Shown: positions 22,610 through 32,800 of the stretch, in pieces
How the letters are laid out: every line of letters starts with the position of its first letter
Position numbering within the stretch: position 1 is the first letter of the stretch
Assembly: GCF_000315625.1 (NCBI RefSeq)
Contig: NW_005434586.1
Location: forward strand, 57,109 to 121,108
Reading direction: 5' to 3'
DNA from: Guillardia theta CCMP2712
Taxonomy: Eukaryota; Cryptophyceae; Pyrenomonadales; Geminigeraceae
DNA: 64,000 nt
The notes under the pieces: model-generated
Databases searched by the model: none
Seen by the model: only the letters and a program-made list of their open reading frames with translations
What the model was told of the DNA's origin: nothing
Made by a program: the position numbers and the translations under genes

Positions 22610-23638
22610 TTACCTATCACTTCCTCGATCTCTCGCTTCACCTTCTCTGGATCAGCTCCGGGAAGATCGATCTTGTTTAGCACAGGAATGATCGTCAAGT
22701 CTGCATCCAGCGCCAGGTACACGTTTGCAAGCGTCTACAGCACCAGCCAACTCTCAGTCCCACCCAGAACCCTCCTGATGCTGCTCAACCTGTGCCTCAA
22801 TCCCTTGGGAGGCATCAACGACCAGCAGCGCACTTTCACACGCAATGAGGGAGCGAGAAACCTCGTACGAGAAATCGACATGCCCTGCATCTAAGCATGA
22901 GCAAGAGAGCTGGAGCATGGCTAGATCACAAACCCACCTGGCGTGTCGATGAGGTTCAGCACATAATCCTCACCATTGTAGTTGTAGTTCATTCTCGCTG
23001 TTTGCAGCTTGATGGTGATGCCTCGCTCGCGCTAGCGATCAGGTCAGTCATCCTTCACCTCTGCTCCCTGCCATTCGGCCAACCTCGATGTCCATGTTGT
23101 CAAGGAACTGTTGTTGCAGCTCTCTGTCTGGTACGGTCCTTGTAAACTGCAGCGACCAGGCCCGAGTCAAGAAGCAAAGGAGGAACAAGAGGGTGAGACG
23201 ACACAGCAGGACAGACCTCCAGGAGGCGATCAGCAAGAGTCGACTTGCCATGGTCGATGTGCGCAATGATACTGAAGTTTCGGATTCTTTTGGCCGGTAC
23301 CTTTGGAGCTGTCAGCAGGGCAAAAGAGCAAGGCGAGCAGCAACCTTCTTGTATTGGGCGTTGCTCACGCCAGTTTGAAGCCTCTCTTCCCTGGAGAGTT
23401 TCTGCTGCATCTCCAGCCGCAGCGGAGCTGCTCGGCCCTGTCGCCCACCCGGCCTCAATCTTGACTCAAACCCCCAAGGAGCGTTCTTGAAGGACACATG
23501 GAGCCTTGAGGAGGAGGAGGAGGAAGAGGAGGAGGAAGCTAGGTAGCTGAGGGATGAGGGGCTGAGTTGCGGAGAGAACCCTGCGCATGTCACCAGGCCT
23601 GTCGCAAGCGCCAGTAAGACGCGAGCTGTGGCCGCCAT
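17937..23638 (-). CDS. lepA: Plastid-type elongation factor 4 (LepA) GTPase
   Basis: Ribosomal back-translocase GTPase of the LepA/EF4 family. The start at 23638 gives [19 protein letters not shown], a signal peptide ending at a Phe-led Ser-rich segment; such bipartite leaders direct proteins to secondary plastids. Exons then give [20 protein letters not shown] (G1, about 23.25 kb), [10 protein letters not shown] (G2), LNLIDTP plus [16 protein letters not shown] (G3), [16 protein letters not shown] (G4), LCSAKAGK (G5), [20 protein letters not shown] (domain 2), [33 protein letters not shown]-type text, [38 protein letters not shown] and [19 protein letters not shown]. The LepA-specific C-terminus is [20 protein letters not shown], then [10 protein letters not shown] and stop at 17,937. 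All GTPase motifs are intact. Small exons are separated by microsatellite-rich introns, one containing an assembly gap. Confidence 0.92.
18705..18804. other. Assembly gap (100 N)
   Basis: A run of exactly 100 N, flanked on both sides by GGA/GGT repeats. It lies in an EF4 intron; no expected exon appears to be missing, but the true length is unknown. Confidence 0.99.
20290..20650. repeat. Interspersed CAT/CTC minisatellite
   Basis: About 350 bases of CATCATCATCTC-type units with variable CAT number, ending in CATCAGCATCTC variants. It is an EF4 intron. The units are contiguous with no unique spacers. Confidence 0.9.
22530..22608. repeat. Hexanucleotide array (AGGAGC)n
   Basis: About 13 uninterrupted AGGAGC units inside the EF4 intron between the [15 protein letters not shown] exon and the domain-2 exons. 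The same unit occurs at 19,617-19,660. Confidence 0.9.
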
Positions 23639-23754
23639 GGCCGCCGGGGGATAAAGCAACTTGGAGGTGAGCCCGCCCAAGGGTTTGGGGCCAAGAACTG
23701 GCGTCTGAGGCGAGCCCGATAACTTTCGATGAGTAAAATTCTCCAACACTCAGT

Positions 23755-23970
23755 GACTGCCACGGCAGGCCCGGCCGCCGTGATCGGACGGCCGGGCCGA
23801 ATATTGACCGTACTACCGGAATCTGAGTACAGATCATCGCGCAAGTTATGCCACCCATCACCCGCTGAAAGCCTTTCTTCCCTCCCGGCCCCGTGCCGGC
23901 CCTCAAAGGTACTACTCAGTACGACGGTAAGTAGGAACGGTACTCAGTACCGTTCAAACCGCGGTAGTTT
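23755..23970. repeat. GC-rich island B with 21-nt palindrome
   Basis: CCGG-rich island about 120 bases upstream of the EF4 start. It contains a perfect palindrome at 23,935-23,955 (arms GAACGGTACT and AGTACCGTTC around a single C). It ends with TCAAACCGCGGTAGT, which recurs inverted at the left edge of island C (26,047-26,061). G-tracts (GGGGGTGG, GGGGGTAC) follow on the right. Confidence 0.6.
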
Positions 23971-26039
23971 TCGTCCTATATTCTCAAGGGGGTGGTGAAT
24001 GGGAAAATGGGGGTACACGGTGTGTGATTCGCGCAGGTTGAAATTTTGTACTGTTGAAATTCAAACCATGTTCAAAACCGTGATTAAAACTGATTTTGGA
24101 TGTTTAGCTCATCGTTTCCTGGTACCTTCTAAAATGTTTTAATTCTACACGCCTTCACCCACTACCCCAGCGCGTCTCCCCTCACCATACCTCTCTCATG
24201 TCGCGAAGCTCTTCTCTGCCGATCCTTGTCTTCAGTGTTTGAGTTTTGTGCGAGCATGTTTGCCCAAGTTGCAGTCACTCGCAGCAGGTGAGCCTCATCA
24301 ACATCTCTCTTCGTCAAAACCTCTGTGCCGGTTGGTGAGAATGTTAATAGTGCCACAATCTGTTTCTATGGAAGGGGACGAGTATACCACGAACACACAC
24401 GAGCATGAAGAGACTCGAAAGTATTTTGTGAGAGAAGAAGGTGAAAATGAACCCATTCCATCACACAGGTAGAGAGTTCTTCTGTGGATTGTTCATTTTC
24501 TAATCGTTGTGAACAGGTAGCAAAAGCTTGGCGATGTTGAGAACTAGGTTCTGAATGGTTGCAGCTGAAACGTATTACAAGATTCCAAGACCTTTATTCC
24601 ACGAAGACCTTCATCTTCATGTGCTGGATGGAATATCATATTTATGAGAGATGCTTCACTGTGCCACATGACTTTTTCACATCATGTTTGAACTTCTCCG
24701 CCTTTGAATGATGCATCTCTTGTTGCATGACTTAAAAACACTTTGTAAAGATGCATAGTCTTGTATATATCCATGTCCACATGCTCAAAGCCTTGCCGCT
24801 TTGTGACAAACAATGTAGACAACTCTTGAAGACAGCAAATCCAACGGCACGGTGTTGGATGGCAGTGCACCTGCAGCATGATGTGCTTCCATTCTGTTGT
24901 GCGCGCAGTTGGAGACATTCCATATGCTATTGTGGTTGTCATTATCATTGACTGGGAGTTCGTGTCAATTTGCTGGTAGTTCGACATGCTGAGATAAATG
25001 CTTCTAATGAATAAGAAATGTCAAATCACATAACACCTCCAACCTTGATTCTACATTCAACGCGGCCATGTCAGTCTGGTTGCAACGCACAATAGATTCT
25101 TGCATGCCAGCTTACAAGCTCAAGACTTGATCCCTGATATGATCTGAGGCTTAATTGGACGTCAAGCTCCGCCTTTAGGGAAGCAAAGCAAAGTTCATGC
25201 ATTTCAGCAAATGTGCAAACATCCAAAGGACCTGAGTGAGGAGAGTTTGGAGAGAGGAGGGAAGATACTTCAACAAGAGCTTCGTGACTCAGAGTCAACT
25301 AATTGGCATATTTTAAAGAATCAAATATCATCAAACTTCAAGTTCTGAAGATGTGAAGCAACGATGTAACGAAGCGTACAGAAGACGTGCCAAGGAGGGG
25401 GTCAAGTGAGATGTGATTGCGCCTTAATTAAGCGGACTCGTCATGATCTTACACATATTATCATTCAGTTCATGAGAGTCTTTAGATAAAGTACATTACT
25501 CTGAGAACCCAGAAGTCTTGAAGAGAACATTGATGATACGATTGACTTAGTCGTCGGAAATGTAGGATGACGAACTCATGCTGATTGATCCACTTCTGCA
25601 AGATCACCAAGTAAGAATTTGTGCTGGATTCTTGATGCCAAGTGTACCTTGCGATCATCTTCTTACTCGGCGGTCCTTCATCTGTGCTCATGGCGGCAGC
25701 TCGTTGACCTTGCTGCTGTGCTCGCCCGGCGGCTCAGCATGTCGGTGTGCGATTGACGATGGGAATGATGGGGAGCGTTTCCCCACCCTGTCGATGAGGG
25801 TGGGTCATCAAAATTGTTTTAGATGATACAAATTAGCAGTTATGAACCGTTACACAGTACAACTGTTTGTACTATGTATTCGAATAAACAATTCATTGTC
25901 GTTAAAACAAATGGACACGCCAGTTCAAAATATGAAGCACCCCTACCACTGATATTACCGAGCAACACCCCTCAAAAACCAAGGGGTACACTACCACCGG
26001 TATCCTATGAGAACAGCATACGCATTCCTCTTTTGCGTT
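23971..26039. other. AT-richer segment between inverted islands B and C
   Basis: About 2.07 kb with lower GC than its surroundings and almost no simple repeats. It holds the possible small gene at 24,256-24,647 and an unsupported minus-strand exon pair near 25.55-25.69 kb. Its right end has spaced C-tracts (ACCCCTACC, ACACCCCTC, AAGGGGTACAC) mirroring the G-tracts after island B. No transposase or reverse transcriptase motif was seen. Confidence 0.5.
24256..24647 (+). CDS. Possible small protein, 54 or 71 aa
   Basis: Not recognised. Exon 24256-24287 (MFAQVAVTRS) joins exon 24340 onward across a 52-nt GTGAGC...AG intron, reading MEGDEYTTNTHEHEETRKYF. Two ends are possible. Without further splicing, translation runs to a stop at 24,472 (ending EPIPSHR, 54 aa). 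With a donor at 24,441 and acceptor at 24,564, a third exon to 24,647 reads ETYYKIPRPLFHEDLHLH and ends SYL (71 aa). The short intron of standard size and amino-acid use unlike the surrounding non-coding DNA support a gene. No homologue comes to mind; the N-terminus is compatible with a mitochondrial leader. Confidence 0.4.
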
Positions 26040-26430
26040 AAGTTCGACTACCGCGGTTTGACCCCAGAATGACTAGTACTAGGCTACTGAGGCCCCGCCT
26101 GTGCATCTTAGTTATCCGCCGACTCAGACTCGGCGCCTCAGGGGCACCGTGGCGAAGCCAGCAGCAGTGGGCCGCCCCGGTCAGGTCGTACTGTACCGTA
26201 TCGGACTGAGCAGAGTTCGAGTCCGAGTCCCCGCGGGCCATGGGACTCCGGCGTCAGTGCGCTCACCGTCGCCGGCCGGGCGTGGCCGGCGGGTCACGGG
26301 TCGCCGGTGCCACCGCCCGTGACTGTACCGGCGCCCCGGCTGACCGTCGGACGTCGCGGCCCGGGCCGCCTGGCCGCAAGGCGTTAAGTTACTAAACGGT
26401 TACTCTAAAAGCGGTCCGAAATTGATTGAC
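26040..26430. repeat. GC-rich island C
   Basis: GC-rich island directly upstream of the polycystin-2-like gene, in inverted orientation to island B (shared 15-base ACTACCGCGGTTTGA). It contains CTAGTACTAG and many CCGG, GCCGG and GGCCCGGG sites. It ends with TAACGG/CTAAAAG text that is the reverse of a block in island A. Confidence 0.6.
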
Positions 26431-26537
26431 AGCTTAAAAAAACCAAAAAAAAACAGCACAGACTTTGATAGATAGAGAGGAGAGAGAGTGCTACTTTGAG
26501 GGCCGTGTGGACGGCGCCACTTCATAGTAGATCTGCC

Positions 26538-28616
26538 ATGCAGGAGGGGGCGCTGACAGGTCGGAGGACTCCGAGGCTGGAAGACTCTCTAGAGGAAGAG
26601 GCAGAAACCGTCTACTACAACGTAAAAGCAAGCATACGACAAATCGAGACATGGAAGGACGTGAAGAGAGGTTACATGTAAGCCGTTTGTCCTGTTGGCG
26701 AAGCTTGTTGTTGTCCTCCCTCTCACCTTGCTGCAGGTCACTGTCATGGTACATTTGCTTCGTTCTCATCTTCGTAGGAATCTTAGCGATGCAGATGGAC
26801 ATAGGACGAGCTTACTTGGTTGACTACTCCCTTAGAGAAGTGTTGGTTGGACAGTCTGATAAGTTGGACGGAATTCGCTCCATAAATCAATTGTGGGATT
26901 ACATCATTGGGACAGATCCAGTGACAGACACAGGCCTCGTGGGCAAGACGTTTGAGGAGAACTGGTATAATGGACAAGCGTACGATCCTAACGAGCTTGG
27001 GTTCGTTCTCGAGTACAACAAGATAGTTGGGGGAGTCCTCTTGGTACAACAGCGAGGAGTTATCAGCAACTGCACCAAGGAGAGCGTTTACTCTATCTTG
27101 TACCCAAACTGCTACGACTGGGCTGTCGACAAGTCTCCTTTCGGACCTCTGGGTGCTGATGGGTTGCCGTCGTACAATTATTCGTCGCAATGGGGCGGGC
27201 ATGGAGTGTTCTTGAAACTCTCAGACGGTCGGGATGTGAACGTGGGCATTGTCAACGATCTCAAGGCAAACCTCTGGATAGACAAGCAGACTCGCGCGCT
27301 GCACGTGAAGTTCGCGGTGTACAACGGAAACCTCGAACTCTTCACCTACATGGACTTGAAGTTTACTTTCGGTCAAGGCGGTGGCCTCAAACGTCCTCAC
27401 AGCCTCAAGATTCAATCAGTCCCTCTTGAGCTTTATACTCGTCCTATTGACTTGTTCAGGCTTACACTGGAGATGGTGTTCATCGCCATCGTAGGCTTCC
27501 AGTTTGGGACAGAGGTGAACGAACTCTTGGAATGTATCGCGAAAGGAAGACCGTTGGAATATTTCTTGGACTTCTGGAATATCTTGGACATTTTGAATAT
27601 CGCCCTCTTCTCGGTGGGTATTGTGTGGAGAGTTCAGTATGTCTCTCTCGTCAGTGCAAACCCTTTAGAAGTTCCTACTGATGAATACAAGCTGTTAATT
27701 GAAGAATCGGCACAGCTACAGGGAACTCAGGTATCAATCAATTCGTTCAACATCTTGATATGTATCTTCCGACTTTTCAAGTAAGTTTGAGTATAGTTGA
27801 GAATCCGTTCCTCTGACATGTTTTTCTCCTTTCAGATTTTATGAGTTCCAGGACAGGTTGAACATCCTGACCCGAACTTTTGGGCATGCATGGACGGATT
27901 TGTATCATTTCCTAATCATGTTTCTGGTGATTTTCTTTGGATATTCCTTTCTCAGCCACGTTATCTGGGGTCCACACCTTTACGCGTACAACACCTTCGG
28001 GCTGGCGATTCAGACCCAATGGGAGATGATCTTGGGCAACTATGACTATCAGGCCTTGAAGAAGATCGCTCCAGATTTCGCCGCCATCTTGTTCTGGTCC
28101 TTTATCTTCTTCGTTGCGATCGTCTGCCTCAATGTCTTGCTTGCTATCTTGATTGAGGCTTTTGGAACTGCTTCGGAGCCGGAAGATCAGGACATCCCCC
28201 CCAACAGCGTTGGCGAGCAGCTCACTGTAGCAGCATATCGGCTCCTGTCCAACGGACCCGGAGATCCATCTGAGAAGGACCTAACTGACGAGATGCTCGC
28301 CAGAGTTCTTAGACATTTCGCTTCAGATGGTATCAAGATCGTCACGGAGAGTGACATTGCCGCTCGTTTGGACTATGGCATGCAGGGTCAACTCCAAAGA
28401 AAGCTACCCATCCTGAAAGTTGCAGACAGCGCGATGGTCGAACGCGAGAAGGGGATCGCTGACTCAGTGAATTTGGAAATGAATCGAAAGAAGCAGGAAC
28501 TTCTACGACGATCTACAGCTTTGCTGCACGAGAATACCAGGCTCAAGGAGAGGATCGTGCAGCTTGAGCAGCTGTCAAAACCTACACAAGATGTTTTGGA
28601 TGGGAGGAAGATATAA
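26538..28616 (+). CDS. Polycystin-2-like (TRPP) cation channel
   Basis: Exons 26538-26677, 26737-27780 and 27836-28616 give 654 aa. The short cytoplasmic N-terminus leads into S1 (WYICFVLIFVGILAMQM, about 49-66), then a large polycystin (TOP) domain (about 70-265) with NWYNGQ, Cys pairs and N-glycosylation sites. S2 (LTLEMVFIAIVGFQFG), S3 (FWNILDILNIALFSVG), S4/S4-S5 (ILICIFRLFKFYEFQDRLNI, the family signature) and S5 (YHFLIMFLVIFFGYSFLS) follow. The pore is TFGLAIQTQWEMILGNYDYQ, then S6 (FWSFIFFVAIVCLNVLLAIL). The tail has a leucine-rich coiled coil (about 600-645) and no clear EF-hand. The selectivity-filter position that is LGD in polycystin-2 reads LGN. In flagellates this family acts in the ciliary membrane. 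The gene lies 1.2 kb upstream of, and co-directional with, the giant REJ-containing protein. Confidence 0.95.
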
Positions 28617-28737
28617 TCGTTCAAAGAGATGAACTGAATGACATGTAAAGTAAGCCTTCACTGGTTGGAAGTTTCTGCCCTTTCCTGTGCTCTCTTGAGC
28701 CTGCAAAAGTTTTGCAGCATCAACATTTATGAAATAT

Positions 28738-29158
28738 TCATCTCAAAGTGCACCTGACGTTGTCATGATGTTCTTGTGTCATATGTCGCTTCATGCATTC
28801 ATTCATGGCGTTGTTCTGCAATCTGGCAAAATCTGTTTCAAAACTCGAACTCTGGAGAAGTCAACAAGCTCACCGGCAGTTGAAGATGACAAAGAGTCCG
28901 TTGGCTTTTTCACATTGAGCAAACTCATTAATCTCTTTCTTGCATGCAGCTACAGCATCTGATTTCACAATGTCTGCAATTCTTTTCTCTTCCTGCAAAC
29001 AGTTCAATGAAACGACTCAACTCATATCTACGAATCTTCACAGGGAAAGTTTTTCTAAGGCGAGATTCCCTGTTGAAACTTAGACCTTAGAGATTATCAA
29101 GCCCCCGCGACAACACCAACCTGTTGGAGTCATCCTTCCTTGCTTCATTTAGAGACAT
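28738..29158 (-). CDS. Twin CX9C mitochondrial protein, CMC1-like
   Basis: An 81-aa protein of three exons: 29158-29117, 28992-28874 and 28822-28738. It starts MSLNEARKDD, continues KRIADIVKSDAVAACKKEIN and ends RCTLR. Two exact CX9C motifs are present: C-KKEINEFAQ-C and C-RLQNNAMNE-C, separated by EKANGLFVIFN. This is the coiled-coil-helix-coiled-coil-helix arrangement of intermembrane-space proteins imported by Mia40; the spacing and text resemble CMC1, a cytochrome c oxidase assembly factor. The second intron is 51 nt; the first (124 nt) has a plain GTGTTG donor, so the exon 1 end is less certain. It lies antisense between the polycystin-2-like and giant genes. Confidence 0.8.
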
Positions 29159-29219
29159 CGCCCTACGAACAAAGAGGTTATGCAACGAAAATGTTGAAAC
29201 CCCTGCTCCCTTGAAATCC

Positions 29220-29410
29220 CTCCCTCAAACTCCTCTCTGTCTCTGTCTCTGTCTTTGTCTCTATCTCTCGCTGTCTCTCTGTCACTGTCTCTGTCTGTCT
29301 CTCTCTCGCTCTCTGTCTGTCTGTCTCTCTCTCCCTCCCTCCCTCCCTCCCTCCCTCCCTCCCTCCCCTCCCTCCCTCCCTCCCTCCCTCCCTCCCTCCC
29401 TCTCTCCATG
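29220..29410. repeat. Microsatellites (CTGTCT)n and (CCCT)n
   Basis: Pyrimidine array of CTGTCTCT units followed by CCCT units, just upstream of the minus-strand CX9C gene and island D. It yields only low-complexity ORFs. Confidence 0.9.
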
Positions 29411-29502
29411 CATCGCTGTCCCTCTCTCCCCATCTCCATGTCTCTCCCTGTTTGTCTACTACGCACGGCTGTCAGCATTTCAGCCTTATGCCTGAGTTAG
29501 TC

Positions 29503-29760
29503 ACATGCCAGGCCCCGGCCGAAGCCGAACGCCGGGGCCTGGCGACTCAAATTTTACTCACAGAAGTCACAGTAGCCTGGTAAGAATTAGTTATCAGCGC
29601 TACAGTAGGCTTCTCGGATTTAGAATGAGGGTACTGGTGGTGGTTATGCTAGTACGGGTGGTCTTTACCCGATGTCGTCTGTCCAATTCTCCTGGGGTGG
29701 CTCATCAGTTCCACTACAGTGGGGTAGGTCCTGTGCCGGTGCCTGTTGAGCTCTCAAGGT
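29503..29760. repeat. GC island D with 13-bp hairpin, upstream of giant gene
   Basis: Begins with a perfect inverted repeat: arms GCCAGGCCCCGGC (29,507-29,519) and GCCGGGGCCTGGC (29,531-29,543) with an 11-base loop. Then follow CAGTAGCCT (shared with inverted island C), spaced G-tracts (GGGTACTGGTGGTGG, GGGGTGGC, GGGGTAGG) and the 5' region of the giant gene. Confidence 0.6.
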
Positions 29761-29838
29761 CGGGGGAGAATGGCAGCGGCAGGAGGTCCCTGCCGCGCTC
29801 ACAAGCGATGGTGCATGCTGACGTTGCAACAATCCTTC

Positions 29839-32800
29839 ATGCACAAGATGCTTTTGGTTGGCATCTTCTTCTTAGACTCTTTAACAAGCACGGCCAAAAA
29901 TCAAGTTCTAGCAGATGTTTTCCATGTAAATAGATCTCGGACAAGCTTGCAAATTTGTAAAATGCGGCCAAGGAGTTACGATCCTAATCTCGATATAACA
30001 CAATTTGGAGTGTCACAATTCTCATGGTATCCTAAGGGTCAGCCTCTCCTTGGCGCTACTGCGGGATGGTTGATAGGTAAGGATTCACCAACCTTGAGTC
30101 TCTATGTAAAAGGACAGCAACCACATGTTGCTCTTGTTAATGGCAATCTCGAAGTGCAAACACAAGTTGACATAACTATGAACGTCTCTCTGTACAATAA
30201 TCCTGGTTGCGCATATCTTAATGGAACCACATCAATACGAACAGCCAACGGCGTCGCTCTTTTCACAGACCTCATGATCAGTCGTAGTGGATATCCGTAT
30301 CAATTGAAATTCGAAGCAGGCGCCCGTGGAGGGCCTGTTGTCTTCATCACACCTTATTTCAGGGTCCGTGTAGGACAAATATTCTTGCCTTATGATCCCA
30401 TCTGGAATCCCATCGGACATTCTATCTCAACCTACCCAAAATTTTCAATTCCAAGTTGTAGTAAGAGTTGCTCTCAGTCTTGCAGCTGCAGAATACAGAA
30501 CATTTCTATAAGGGAGCAAGTGGTTGCTGGAACGCCAGTAAAGTCCGAGGAAAACTCGAGCCTACATGACTGCAGTGGATTTCAATTCCCTACGATGTGG
30601 GTTCGCACTTACAATTTCTCCAACACTTCCCTGGGAGTTGAGTGCGATGGTTGGGTTGACAAGTTGGACTGGAGCTACAATTTTACTTTGATTGCTGGTC
30701 CAGTCCCTCAATGTGTGAAGCGTGATCCTCTCGCTGAAATTGATGTGTGCTTGCAAGGTAGGCGTGATCGTTGTGTATTTGTTTGTCTTCATTCTGACCT
30801 TGTCACAGGCTTCAACGGGACGCTCACTCAAGTACCAGTCAATGGCAGGGCAACCTTCACAGACTTAGTCATCTGGGTTGCCGGCAAATTGACACTCACT
30901 TTTGGCACTCTTGGCATGAACAGCACAACCTTTGATATCCATGTAGTGCCAGCTGAAGCGAAATCCATCTTGATTTTGAAGCAGCCTCCGAATGTTAGCA
31001 ATGTTGGAATATTTTTCACACTATCTCAAGCTCCTATTGTAAATTTGGTAGATTCATTCAACAATTCCGTGACAAGTTCAACTTGGAAAGTTTACGTCTA
31101 TTCCTATCAGAACCAATCGAATATAACGTTTCCAAATGTCGTAAAGCCTTTCGCTTTCAACCATGAAGGTGTTGCAAAGTTTACAGATATGACCTTACAA
31201 ACTTCAGGATTAGTCGTACTGAAGTTTTATGCCAGCAACGAAACCAATGCAACTCTTCCATACAGGATTGGTCCATCAATATCATCTCCGATTTTTCTAT
31301 ATCCAGGGTACGTGCATCAGATAAGAGTTGTATCGAGCACAACTATCAACCTACCTGTGCCAAAGGTATGGAATCCTACCAGGGTTTTTGCGGCGCAAGT
31401 TCTTGCACCACAGCCAGCAATCACTTTCCTAGATAGATTCGGAAATTTAGTTTCCTTCGGGGGTATAAATGTCACCTTGACCATGACAGTGGCAACTGGT
31501 ACTGGCGTGCTCGTAGGGAATAACCAAGCACCATCCAAGCAAGGTTTTGCAGTTTTTACAGATTTGCTCATCACCTCAAAAGGAATTTATTACCTTTATT
31601 TCAGTGCCAAAACAATGTTTGTGAATCAGAGTTTGACAGTGAGTGCTGGAGTATTGCGCAGACTGCTATGGAATACTCAACCATCCTCTATTCCCGCCAC
31701 TCGCAAGTGCACTTACCAGTGCGGTATCAAGTGTGATTCTTTGACAACTCACTTTCAGACCTTCAATCCGCAAATTATAGTGAATTTCACAGATGAATAT
31801 CTGAATCCTGTTACTGCTGCAGGTGTATGGTTCATGCTTGACCTTTTTCCAAATTACAGATCTGGTTCTCTTGCGAACAGTCCAGTGGATATTTCTACAG
31901 TCAAGCTCACATGCACGAATTGCTTCAATGCAAATTTGTTGATACAGGCACAAGAAAACGATCGAGGTCTTGTTTTCACTGACCTGGCAATTACCCTGCC
32001 TTGTGAGGGTCCTTCCTCTGTTACGGGTCTGGCTCTTCGAATGACTGCCGTGGATTTGACTAAGTGCTCAAATATCGGCGGGATCACCCCTATCTATGAC
32101 TGTAGCAATCCTGTGTCTCATGTATATCAGGATGTGCTTGTACAGAATGTATCTTTGACATTCAATGTGTATAATATCAGCAATTTGAATTTATTGCCAC
32201 ATGGATTGCAATTCGTCAGCGGACAGTAAGTATTTTGATTTTGGTTACAGTCGGTGTGAATGATTTTGATTTTTGCAGGCCTCTAAATTTTCCCGTGGTT
32301 TCAGGTGCCCCAGGCGTGGAAATGAATTACCAGGCTGCAAATACCCTTAAACTTGCAGAAACTGGTGTTTTTGCTGTGGATCTAATATTATATCGCCATG
32401 TGCTAGGGACTGATCCATATGACATTGTCAAGTGTTTCGGAAATGGGGGGAAAGCCATCTGTGGAAATGTGATCTTGACGTTTTCTGGGAACTACTCATA
32501 TCAGTTTCGTTTCCCCTCTTGTATTGACTTGACGCAATGCCCTCAATATCCAATTTACTCATCTACATCCAATTTTACTGTGATTCCCGATAATGCGAAA
32601 TCTGTTTTATCATTGTCTTGTACTCAATGCCAGCAGCCTGTTTCATTCTCGATTCACACTTCCATTCCAGTTCCCATCAAGGTCCAGTTACAAGATCAAT
32701 TTGGAAATGCACTACCGGGAAAAGCAATCTTAATGTCGCTGGCAGAAGGCACCATACTCGCTCCTTCATACAGCAGCACAAAAGGATTGTTTGTTCTATC

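Noticed and set aside
24682-24987. 101-aa minus-strand ORF in the B-C segment
   Set aside because: No recognisable domain, no supporting splice context; AT-rich region gives such ORFs by chance.
29746-29838. Non-ATG or upstream start of the giant protein
   Set aside because: The ORF opens at TTG and lies over the island D tail; the ATG at 29,839 directly precedes a signal peptide, so it was preferred, with 29,770 kept as an alternative.
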